DNA of 64,000 nucleotides from Paludibaculum fermentans_A (GTDB taxonomy: Bacteria; Acidobacteriota; Terriglobia; Bryobacterales; Bryobacteraceae), in assembly GCF_051172195.1 (NCBI RefSeq), contig NZ_JBPJAQ010000001.1, positions 3,224,001 to 3,288,000 on the forward strand, written 5' to 3'. Both the position numbers and the translations under genes were made by a program. Below the pieces are notes generated by a model. That model was not told where the DNA came from. It ran no database searches and saw only the letters and a program-made list of their open reading frames with translations. Positions 35,669 to 43,579 of this stretch are shown one piece after another (within the stretch, counting starts at the first letter, position 1; the number at the start of each line of letters is the position of its first letter).

Positions 35669-36502
35669 ATGCTGAACCGCCGGCAGTTCCTGATTTCCTC
35701 GGCCGCTGTCTCGACGTCTGTTCTGAGCGGGGCCCAAAGCAAGCTCAAGATTGGGGTTACGGACTGGAATCTGCGGATGACCGGTCAGGTGGAGGCGGTG
35801 GCGACGGCGGCGAAGCTCGGCTTTGACGGTGTTGAGGTGAGCCTGGGCCGGAAGCCGGTGGATGGGAAGCTGCCCCTGGACGATGACTCGGTGATTGCGA
35901 AGTATCTGGCAGCGGCCCGGGAGCAGAAGATCGCCCTGGCCGGGACCTGCCTGGACATTTTGCACGTCAACTACTTGAAAAATGACAAGTTGGGGCAGAA
36001 GTGGGTGGGGGATTCGATCCCGATCACGAAGAAGCTCAACGCCAAGGTGGTGCTGCTGCCGTTTTTCGGGAAGGGCGCGTTGGAGACGCGGGCGGAGCAG
36101 GAGTATGTAGGGGACGCGTTGAAGGAGTACGCCAAGGAGGCGGAGAAGGCGGGGATCCTACTCGGACTGGAAGATACGATTTCGGCCGAGGACAATGTGA
36201 GGATTCTGGAGCGGGTGGCGAGCAAGAACCTGAAAGTCTACTACGACGTAGGGAATTCGACGAATAACGGGTTCGATGTATTGAAGGAGATCCCGTGGCT
36301 GGGGGCTTCGAGAGTGTGCCAGTTCCACCTGAAGGACAAGGGTTACCTGGGCGAGGGGAGCATTAACTTCCCCGAGGTGATGAAACGAATCATGGCCCTG
36401 GGCTTTGTGGGGTTTGCGAATTTAGAGACAGGTTCGCCATCGAACGTGATCGCTAACGACATGAAGCGCAATCTTGACTTCGTCAGGAAGTTGGCAGTGT
36501 GA
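35669..36502 (+). CDS. Sugar phosphate isomerase/epimerase family protein, Tat-tagged
   Basis: 277 residues from the ATG at 35669, with AAAGG upstream. The Tat-like leader is LNRRQFLISSAAVS. The xylose-isomerase-like TIM-barrel follows (KIGVTDWNLR, GFDGVEVSLG), with metal-ligand strands LEDTIS, YYDVGNS, QFHLKDKG and NLETGS. These are divalent-metal isomerases or epimerases of free or phosphorylated sugars. The export-like leader is common in this lineage. A small hairpin lies at its 3' end. Confidence 0.88.
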   Translation: MLNRRQFLISSAAVSTSVLSGAQSKLKIGVTDWNLRMTGQVEAVATAAKLGFDGVEVSLGRKPVDGKLPLDDDSVIAKYLAAAREQKIALAGTCLDILHVNYLKNDKLGQKWVGDSIPITKKLNAKVVLLPFFGKGALETRAEQEYVGDALKEYAKEAEKAGILLGLEDTISAEDNVRILERVASKNLKVYYDVGNSTNNGFDVLKEIPWLGASRVCQFHLKDKGYLGEGSINFPEVMKRIMALGFVGFANLETGSPSNVIANDMKRNLDFVRKLAV

Positions 36503-36526
36503 AGGGGTTGAGTTCCGTAACCCCTT
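36502..36526 (+). terminator. Hairpin at the end of the sugar isomerase gene
   Basis: AAGGGGTT pairs perfectly with AACCCCTT around a 9-nt loop, starting on the last base of the stop codon. No T-run follows, so termination would be weak or Rho-assisted. Confidence 0.4.
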
Positions 36527-36677
36527 ACAAAGTCACAGCGAAGGTAACACTCGCGGGGTGTGGTATCTTTGTATACAGAGGACCTGGTGGTCTTAAATGT
36601 AACGTCGGCAGCTGCAATGCCAGAATGGATTAACTGGTGTAAATGCCAGCGAATGAGGGCTTTGCCACTCTTTCCCA

Positions 36678-36706
36678 TTGACATTCGGATGCGGTCAGTT
36701 TACAGT
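36678..36706 (+). promoter_or_regulatory. Sigma-70-type promoter of carD
   Basis: A perfect -35 TTGACA (36678-36683) is followed after 17 bp by TACAGT (36701-36706, 4 of 6 matches to TATAAT). It lies about 60 bp upstream of the carD ATG, inside a less GC-rich 265-bp intergenic region. Confidence 0.65.
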
Positions 36707-36767
36707 TGGGTTCTACCGTAATGTAGATTTATCTACAACCTCAGGATAGTGGCAGCGAGGTCCGTGC

Positions 36768-37277
36768 ATGACCTTTCAAGTCGGTGAGAAGGTGGTCTAC
36801 CCGAACCATGGAGTAGGCACAATCGAGAACATCAGTTCTCGTTCCTTCGGCATTCAATCCGAGAAGTTTTATCTCCTCCGTCTCTCCTATAACAGTCTTA
36901 CCGTTATGGTTCCGTTCTCGCATGTTGACGTGGTTGGCCTGCGGAAAGTGACTAAGAACGGTGAGATCACCAAGGTCCTGAACTATCTGGCAACGGGCGA
37001 AAGCAAGAGTTGCCAGGACTGGAAAGATCGATTCAAGGAAAATTCCGCCAAGATGCAGAGCGGTAGTCTGCTCGAAGTGGCGGAAGTCCTGAAGTGCCTG
37101 GTAAGGCTTCAGTCCGCGAAACCGCTTTCTTTCCGTGAGAAGAAGATGCTCGACCGAGCGCGGATCATGCTGGTGACCGAACTGGCGACGTCGAGGGCTA
37201 TGAAAGAGCCCGAGGCGGCAGATGTACTAGGACGTGCGCTTTCCAAGTCTAATTTGAAGTTCCCAGAGCCCCTGTAA
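36768..37277 (+). CDS. CarD family transcription regulator
   Basis: 169 residues. The N-terminal RNA-polymerase-interacting domain is recognisable from FQVGEKVVYPNHGVGTIENI and FYLLRL, followed by a helical DNA-binding part containing WKDRFKENSAKMQSGSLLEVAEVLKCL. CarD/CdnL proteins bind the polymerase beta subunit and stabilise the open complex at promoters, notably those of rRNA genes. Length is typical. Codon use is less GC-rich than in flanking genes. It has its own promoter and probably forms a single-gene unit. Confidence 0.93.
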   Translation: MTFQVGEKVVYPNHGVGTIENISSRSFGIQSEKFYLLRLSYNSLTVMVPFSHVDVVGLRKVTKNGEITKVLNYLATGESKSCQDWKDRFKENSAKMQSGSLLEVAEVLKCLVRLQSAKPLSFREKKMLDRARIMLVTELATSRAMKEPEAADVLGRALSKSNLKFPEPL

Positions 37278-37326
37278 CCCTCCCCAGGCCAGCTTTGGTA
37301 GCGAGTCCGCCCAGAATCCTTCACGG

Positions 37327-38469
37327 ATGAAGATTACACTAGTCGAAACGGTGCGCCTGCGGCGCGGTTTGACCGTGCACGCAGGCCCCATCGGCTGGTT
37401 GTGGGTTCGAATTCATACCGATGAAGGATTGATTGGTTTAGGAGAGACCTACCCCCATCCGCCCAGTGAACAGGCCGTCATTCTTGACCGCCTGGCTCCC
37501 CTTTTGATCGGCCGCGACCCCCTTGCCATTGAGAAGATCTGGGGAGACCTGTTTCTGGAGGTCGCCTATAGCGGTTGGGCGGGCGCCGAGATGCGGGCGA
37601 TGAGTGCGATCGACATTGCACTTTGGGATCTGGCGGGCCAGGCGGCGGGGCAACCTATCTATAGGATGTTAGGCGGACCGTGCCGCGACCGGATCAGGAT
37701 CTACAACACCTGCTATGACCATTTCGACTTTCTGACGCAGCCTGTGGAACTGGCGAGGTCGTTGAGGGAGATGGGTGTCCGGGCGATGAAGATCTGGCCC
37801 TTTGACCCGATTGCGAAGGAGACGGGCGGCCAGTGGATTACGGCGGAGCAGATGCGGCGCGGGCTGGCCGGCCTGGAGGCGATCCGGGCGGAGTTTGGGG
37901 ACAGCATGGACGTGGCGATGGAGTTCCACGGCTATTGGAATCTGCCTTGCGCGATCGAGATTGCGAAGGCGCTGGAACCGCTCAAGCCCATGTGGCTGGA
38001 GGAGATGCTGCCGCAGGACAATATGGCGGCCTACCGGGAATTGGCCTTAGCTACGAGCCTGCCATTGTGCCTGAGCGAGCGGCTGATGACGATCTGGCAG
38101 TTCCGGGAGCTATTGGAGCTAAGGGCAGCCCGGGTGGTAATGCCCGACTTGGCGTGGTGCGGGGGCTTCACGCAGGGCCGCAAGATCGCGGTGCTGGCCG
38201 AGGCGCAATACCTTCCGGTGGCTCCACATAACTGCGGGGGGCCGGTGCTGCACTGGGCCAGCGCGCACTATGCGGCAGCGGTGCCGAATCTGCGCATTTG
38301 CGAGACGGTGCGGCGTCACTATCTGGATGAATATAAAGGCCTTATGGATGCGGAACTGGTGCCGGTCGAAGGCTGGCTGCCGTTGCCCCAGGGCACGGGG
38401 CTGGGCGTCCGTCTGAACGAAGACCGGATGAAGCGGGATGATGTGGAGATCCGCCGGTATCCGGCCTGA
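37327..38469 (+). CDS. Enolase-superfamily (mandelate racemase-like) sugar-acid dehydratase
   Basis: 380 residues without a signal peptide, unlike the paralogous family member at 14034-15257. The capping domain (TDEGLIGLGETYPHP) leads into a barrel with AMKIWPFD (the acid/base lysine strand) and metal-ligand strands AMEFHGYWN, WLEEML and LCLSERL, with the catalytic-type histidine in APHNCGG. This fits galactonate- or gluconate-dehydratase-like members that turn sugar acids into 2-keto-3-deoxy acids. The exact substrate is not evident. An inverted repeat (CTAGGT ... ACCTAG) follows its stop at about 38482-38500. Confidence 0.88.
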   Translation: MKITLVETVRLRRGLTVHAGPIGWLWVRIHTDEGLIGLGETYPHPPSEQAVILDRLAPLLIGRDPLAIEKIWGDLFLEVAYSGWAGAEMRAMSAIDIALWDLAGQAAGQPIYRMLGGPCRDRIRIYNTCYDHFDFLTQPVELARSLREMGVRAMKIWPFDPIAKETGGQWITAEQMRRGLAGLEAIRAEFGDSMDVAMEFHGYWNLPCAIEIAKALEPLKPMWLEEMLPQDNMAAYRELALATSLPLCLSERLMTIWQFRELLELRAARVVMPDLAWCGGFTQGRKIAVLAEAQYLPVAPHNCGGPVLHWASAHYAAAVPNLRICETVRRHYLDEYKGLMDAELVPVEGWLPLPQGTGLGVRLNEDRMKRDDVEIRRYPA

Positions 38470-38604
38470 GGCGGATCATCTAGGTGATCGTACCTAGTAC
38501 TTGCCTCGCACCTTAGTCTACCTACCCCAAAACTAAGCGCTATCGCGCATAGTCTTCACTTTAAAGCGTGCCGATTATTGTGATGGAAGGGTACGGATCG
38601 ACGC

Positions 38605-41600
38605 ATGCGTTGTCTGCACTGCGGCAAGCGATTATCCTTGCTGCGAAAATTCTCGGACGGCGAGTTCTGCACGGCTGAACACCGGCAGGTCTTCCAACAG
38701 CAACAGAGCGATCTGGCGCTGGCCCGTCTGATTGAATCGCAGAACAGGATAGAGCGGCCCGCGATGCCAAAACCGGCTCCGATGCCCGCAATGCGCACCA
38801 AGGCTGTTGTGGCCGAGGTGGAGCATGCGGTACCGGAGGCGCGCCCGATTGCCGAGTGGTTCAAGCCCACAGGCCGCAAGATACTTTTTGTACCGCGTGC
38901 CACTCCATTCGACCCAAAGGTGAGCAGCTCAAACCCCGGCTGTATCCTGGCGTTGCAGCAGCAGGGATTCGACGCGCCGGAGGGCATGGCCCTGGGCCTG
39001 GAGCTTTCTCCGCTGGCACGCACTTCCCGGCAGGTTGTGCTCAACCCATTGTTCCGGCTGGGCATACGGTTGCCCAACGGCGCCAAGCCGATGGCGCCCG
39101 GGTTGGAACTGGCGGCATCCGGCCTGCAGCCGTTGCCGGTGGAGAAGAGTCTGACTGGCGGCGCCGCGATCCTGGAGACGCCGGCGGAGAGTGTGAGTTT
39201 TGCCGGGGCAGCCTGTATACCGGTTCTTTTTTGCGGGACGGTGGCTCCCGACCGACAGGATGCCCTGGCGCCAGAACCGATGGGGTTGGCGGATACCCTG
39301 ATGCCGCTGGCCTGTCCGATTGTCGGACCGGTGCCGGTGCGAACGGTGACGGAAGTGGAGCTGAATACGGCCCATCCTCCGCAGCGCTGGGCGGTATTGC
39401 CTGCGATTGCAGCGGACCGGGCGGCGGAGCCGGATGGTCCTCCTCTCCCCATTTCCGAGACGCTGCTGCCGGTATCGCTGCCGGAGTTGGAGCGAGGTTC
39501 CGTCCTGGCGATGGCCCAGCCGGATCTCGCTGCACAGCTGGCGGTGGAGGGCTGGAGGATCGAAGAGGATCCAGGGCTGCCGGCCAGTCCGAGGTACAGC
39601 CTGGCCGCAGAGCTCCGTACGGAAACCGAGATGGCCGGGATTGCGAGCCCTCGCGCCTTGTCCATTGCGAGCACAGTGGTTGAGCCTGAAGTGGCCGCAG
39701 AGGCTGCGCTGCTGGCACCGGCTATGCCGTTCGGGTGCAGTGTGCTGCCCGAGGCGGCGATGGCGACTTCCCACCGAACGGCCCGGATGAAGATGAAGGC
39801 CATGGTTGCCGCGGCGGGTTACGGCCAGCTAGCGGTGGAGGCGTTGTCCTGCGAGCGAGCCCCGGGCAAGCCGGGCGGGCTGGTGCCGCAGGGTGGGACT
39901 GACCTGGCCCAGGATTGTACGCTGCATGGGATTGAAGTCCGGGGTGCGCTGGATGCCGCCCGCCCGTTCGCGGTGGAAGCGCCCGGCGTTGAGGCTCTGG
40001 TCGCGGCGAGTGCTCCGCGCCTTCCGATAAGTTTGTTCCGGACTGAGCCACCCGAGCCCGTGGTGACCGTGCCTGAGTTCGAGGACGTGCCTACTGCGCT
40101 GCCGGCGGAAGAGTTTGGCGAACCCGTGTTTGTGCGTGTGGTGCGGCCCCTGATTGATGACGAAGCGCCGGCCGCGCTGTCCGGCATGGACGCCGAGGAA
40201 TTCGCTCCGGAGTTCGCGGTGCGGATGATGGGGAGTGAGTTGGCGGAAACGCCGGCCGCGGAAGCGATGCTTGCCGAGATCCCAGTTTCTGTTGCAGAGT
40301 CCGAGCTGACCGAGGCGCCTGCTGTTGTTGCCGCTGAGGTGGAGAGCGCTCCCCTGGCGGCGCAGGAAGCCGCGGCGCAGGAGATGCCACTGGTTGCTGA
40401 GGCTGAGCCGCAGACGGTGGAAACCCTGGCGCTGATGAGTTCCGTGGAGCCCGAGACGGTCGCGGAGGAAGCCGCGGTGTTGGCGCACATGGAAGCGTCG
40501 ACCCCGGAACCCGAGCCAGAGGCGGTGCTGGCCGCAATGACGGCGTTGCCGCCGGAGCCGGGTGCGGCGGAGGATGAAGCAGAAGCCAGTCCGCTGACGA
40601 TGCCGGCCGAGCGGGTGAGCCTGGAGGGCGAGACGGCTGTCTACCCCGCCGTGCCGGCCCTCGAACAGGAGAGCGTGGGTGTCCTGGCTGCAATGTCCGA
40701 GGTGACGGCTGAACTGGAAAAGGCGCCTGTTGAGGCAACCGGCGAGCCTGCCGGACTGGCAGCCGCGGAGGCCGTGCAACCGGCGGCCGTTGAGCTGACC
40801 GGACCGCCTGAGTGCGATCAGATCAGGATTTTTGCGGGGCGCGGCGAGACCGGACAACCGACGAAACCACGCTTTAGCCGGGCGGACGACCATGGCATGT
40901 GGCCGGAGGCGCTGTCGACCGAGCCGATGCGGCCGAAGTCGCGCCTGATGATCGACCAGGCGGATGGGTCGGGCCCGCGACGGGCCAACGGGGACCGGAC
41001 GACGAAGAGCTCTGCCGGGCTGCTGCGGTTTGATACGAGGAAGCTGCCTGGGCGCCGGTTCTGGGCGCACGCACCTTCCGATTTGAAGTGGGTTGCGGTG
41101 GGCCTGCCCCTGATTCTCGCGTTGATAGTCTACAGCTTTAAGGCCTCTCCGCCGAAGTCTGAAACAGGGCGGCCTGTCGCGGACGGCAGAACGCACTCGG
41201 TCATCGGCGGCGAATTGAACTCGATCCAGAAGGTGATTCTGGACCGGGCGGCGATCAAGCTGTATGACGATTTCCGTGGGGGCCTCGGGTCGTGGCATGG
41301 ATCCGACGGCTGGGCGAAGACCTGGAAGTATGGCGAAGCCTCCTTCCTGGAGCCGGGACAGCTGGCGTTGTACGCGCCGACGGTCAATATGAGGGACTAC
41401 ACGATGCAGTTCCTCGGTCAGATCGAGCGGCGCAGCCTGAACTGGGTGTTCCGGGCGACCGACAACAAGAATTATTACGCGATGCGGATTGTCATCACGA
41501 AGGCCGGACCGCTTCCCCAAGCCAGCGTGGTGCGATACGCAGTGATTAATGGGAAGGAAGTGGGACTGAAAACGTTGCCTCTTCCATTTCCGGTTCATAG

Positions 41601-41847
41601 TGACACGTTGTACCTGGTGAAGATGGAGGTCAGAGGAGATTCGTTCACGACCTACATCCAGAGCCAGGTGGTGGATAACTTCAGCGATTCGCGCCTGGAG
41701 GGCGGGGGCATAGGCTTCTTCAGTCCCAAAGGCGACAAGAGCTATCTCCGATGGGTGGAAGTGACTCATCAGTACGACGTTCTGGGGCGTCTGTGTGCGT
41801 TCCTGGCGCCATACAACGTGCAGGCCGAGGGGAGGAAGACGGAATGA
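38605..41847 (+). CDS. Zinc-ribbon/Ala-Glu-Pro-rich membrane protein with C-terminal LamG-like domain
   Basis: 1080 residues. It begins with a small zinc-binding-type motif (CLHCGKRL then FCTAEH). About 780 residues of low-complexity Ala/Glu/Pro/Val sequence follow, without globular motifs (PEAVLAAMTALPPEP-like). One membrane segment lies at about 829-847 (WVAVGLPLILALIVYSF). The extracytoplasmic end (about 870-1070) is a beta-sandwich resembling LamG/DUF1080-type domains (YDDFRGGLGSWHGSDGW, YTMQFLGQIE, IGFFSPKGD). Its stop overlaps the next TPR gene by 4 bp. A long-reach scaffold linking the cytoplasm to the envelope is an inference. The composition also opens long antisense frames, which I reject as genes. 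Confidence 0.8.
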   Translation: MRCLHCGKRLSLLRKFSDGEFCTAEHRQVFQQQQSDLALARLIESQNRIERPAMPKPAPMPAMRTKAVVAEVEHAVPEARPIAEWFKPTGRKILFVPRATPFDPKVSSSNPGCILALQQQGFDAPEGMALGLELSPLARTSRQVVLNPLFRLGIRLPNGAKPMAPGLELAASGLQPLPVEKSLTGGAAILETPAESVSFAGAACIPVLFCGTVAPDRQDALAPEPMGLADTLMPLACPIVGPVPVRTVTEVELNTAHPPQRWAVLPAIAADRAAEPDGPPLPISETLLPVSLPELERGSVLAMAQPDLAAQLAVEGWRIEEDPGLPASPRYSLAAELRTETEMAGIASPRALSIASTVVEPEVAAEAALLAPAMPFGCSVLPEAAMATSHRTARMKMKAMVAAAGYGQLAVEALSCERAPGKPGGLVPQGGTDLAQDCTLHGIEVRGALDAARPFAVEAPGVEALVAASAPRLPISLFRTEPPEPVVTVPEFEDVPTALPAEEFGEPVFVRVVRPLIDDEAPAALSGMDAEEFAPEFAVRMMGSELAETPAAEAMLAEIPVSVAESELTEAPAVVAAEVESAPLAAQEAAAQEMPLVAEAEPQTVETLALMSSVEPETVAEEAAVLAHMEASTPEPEPEAVLAAMTALPPEPGAAEDEAEASPLTMPAERVSLEGETAVYPAVPALEQESVGVLAAMSEVTAELEKAPVEATGEPAGLAAAEAVQPAAVELTGPPECDQIRIFAGRGETGQPTKPRFSRADDHGMWPEALSTEPMRPKSRLMIDQADGSGPRRANGDRTTKSSAGLLRFDTRKLPGRRFWAHAPSDLKWVAVGLPLILALIVYSFKASPPKSETGRPVADGRTHSVIGGELNSIQKVILDRAAIKLYDDFRGGLGSWHGSDGWAKTWKYGEASFLEPGQLALYAPTVNMRDYTMQFLGQIERRSLNWVFRATDNKNYYAMRIVITKAGPLPQASVVRYAVINGKEVGLKTLPLPFPVHSDTLYLVKMEVRGDSFTTYIQSQVVDNFSDSRLEGGGIGFFSPKGDKSYLRWVEVTHQYDVLGRLCAFLAPYNVQAEGRKTE

Positions 41848-43472
41848 GCGGAAAGCGCGAAAAGGCGGATTCTATGCGGGACTCGAACAAAACTAAAGAT
41901 ATTCAGGCGACCATCGACGGCGGAACCGCGTTGGCGAGGGCCGTGGCGCTGCACCTGGAAGGCAAAGGCAAGGAAGCACTGCGAGAGCTGGACCGGGCCG
42001 TGGAATCCGGTGATCCGCCGCGCGAGGTATATTCCGCCAAGGGCCACATCCAGTTTGAGCTGGAGCTGTACGACGAGGCTGTGAAGAGCTACGAGTCACT
42101 GATCGGGCTGGATCCGAACTCGACGTCCGCGTACTTCAATCTTGCCGTGTGCCAGGAGAAGCTGGGCCGGTGGAACGAGGCGGCGAGCAATTTCCAGCGC
42201 GCCCTTTCGAGCGACCCCAAGCGCATGGACGCGAAGCTGGGCCTGGGCATTTGCCTGCTGCACACGCGCAGCGCGGAGAAGGCACTGGAGTGCTTCGATG
42301 CGTGCCTGGGCAAAACGCCCAACGAAGAGACGCCGCTGTTTGGCAAGGCTGTGGCGCTGGAACTGTTGGGCCGTTACGACGAATCGCTGGAGCTGTACCG
42401 GCAGATCATTGAGGCGAACGCCAATGCCGAAGAGCCGATGGCGAACATCGTGCACATTGGCATGCGCAAGGGCGACACCTCCCTGGTCCGCGACATGAGC
42501 GAGAAGCTGCTGACGTTGCGTCCGTTCTCACAGGCGGCGCTGGAAGGCCTGGCCTGGTGCGCATTCGCGGCGGAAGACTACGAAGCGGCTTCGAAGTACT
42601 GCGCCAAGCTGGTGGAGCTGACGCCGGAGCACTTTGAGCGCTGGTACAACCTGGGCGTGGCTTATCAGAAGCTGAGCAAGCACGACCAGGCGGAGAAGGC
42701 GTATGTGGAGGCGGCGCGGCTGAAGCCGGAGCATCCGCAGACCTGGGCCAACCTGGGTGTGGTGCGGCAGAACCTGGGCAACCCGAAGGGCGCCCGCGAA
42801 TCTTATGAGGCTGCGCTGCGGCTGAAGTCGGACACGCCGGAAGTTCTGTCGAACCTGGCGGGTTTGCTCGAGGAGCAGGGCCAGACCGCGGATGCGGAAG
42901 AGATGTACGGCCGGCTGCTGCACAAGAATCCGGAATGGGATGATGCCTGGTTCCGCCTGGGCTACCTGCAATTGACGCGGGGCGACGCGATGAACGCCAT
43001 CCAGGCGTTTGAGCGCTGCATTTCGAAGCGGAAAGACTGGCTGGAAGCGCTGATCAACCTGGGCCTCGGCTACAAGCAGATCGGCGAGAACGAGAAGTCG
43101 ATCCGCAGCTTTGAAGCGGCGCTGGCGGTGAAGGCGGATAGCGTCGAAGCGATGCGCGGCCTGGCTGCCCTGGCCATTGAGCGCCAGGACCATCCGAAGG
43201 CGCTGGACCTGCAGGGCAAACTGATCGACCTGGGCGAGCGTACACCTGAGCTGTTCTACAACACGGGTCTGCTGCTGCAGAAGCAGGGCCAGGTGGACGA
43301 TGCGGTATCGCTGTACCGGGAAGCGCTGGGCCTGCGCCCGAACTTCCCCGAGGCGCTGCTGAACCTGGGCCATGCACTCAAGCTGCAGGGCAGGGCCGAA
43401 GAAGCGCGCTCCTGCTGGCGCCAGGCTCTGGAAATGAAACCCGAACTGGCGCAAGGCTATTTCGGCGACTAG
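41844..43472 (+). CDS. TPR-repeat protein
   Basis: 542 residues from the ATG at 41844, whose ribosome-binding site (GGGGAGGAAG) lies in the previous gene and whose start overlaps its stop as ATGA. Nearly the whole length is tetratricopeptide repeats (about 14), with typical AYFNLAVCQEKLGRWNEA and WYNLGVAYQKLSKHDQAEKAY units. There is no signal peptide, so it is probably cytosolic and could dock to the cytoplasmic part of its neighbour. A strong terminator follows. Confidence 0.9.
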   Translation: MSGKREKADSMRDSNKTKDIQATIDGGTALARAVALHLEGKGKEALRELDRAVESGDPPREVYSAKGHIQFELELYDEAVKSYESLIGLDPNSTSAYFNLAVCQEKLGRWNEAASNFQRALSSDPKRMDAKLGLGICLLHTRSAEKALECFDACLGKTPNEETPLFGKAVALELLGRYDESLELYRQIIEANANAEEPMANIVHIGMRKGDTSLVRDMSEKLLTLRPFSQAALEGLAWCAFAAEDYEAASKYCAKLVELTPEHFERWYNLGVAYQKLSKHDQAEKAYVEAARLKPEHPQTWANLGVVRQNLGNPKGARESYEAALRLKSDTPEVLSNLAGLLEEQGQTADAEEMYGRLLHKNPEWDDAWFRLGYLQLTRGDAMNAIQAFERCISKRKDWLEALINLGLGYKQIGENEKSIRSFEAALAVKADSVEAMRGLAALAIERQDHPKALDLQGKLIDLGERTPELFYNTGLLLQKQGQVDDAVSLYREALGLRPNFPEALLNLGHALKLQGRAEEARSCWRQALEMKPELAQGYFGD

Positions 43473-43520
43473 TCCGATCTTCCGGCGGGCTTGAGGAGGC
43501 TTACCGGATCCTGCGAGTGA

Positions 43521-43557
43521 AGGGCGGTTGGGGCAACCCAGCCGCCCTTCCGTTTTT
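43521..43557 (+). terminator. Rho-independent terminator after the TPR gene
   Basis: A 12-bp stem (AGGGCGGTTGGG with CCCAGCCGCCCT, one G-T pair) closes a GCAA tetraloop. TTCCGTTTTT follows at 43548-43557. It lies 49 bp after the stop at 43472. Confidence 0.9.
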
Positions 43558-43579
43558 CGGCAGGCGCCGGCACACAATG

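Noticed and set aside
38556..41769. Two long antisense open frames opposite the 1080-residue protein
   Set aside because: They reflect the low-complexity GC-rich composition of the sense gene and encode no recognisable domain.
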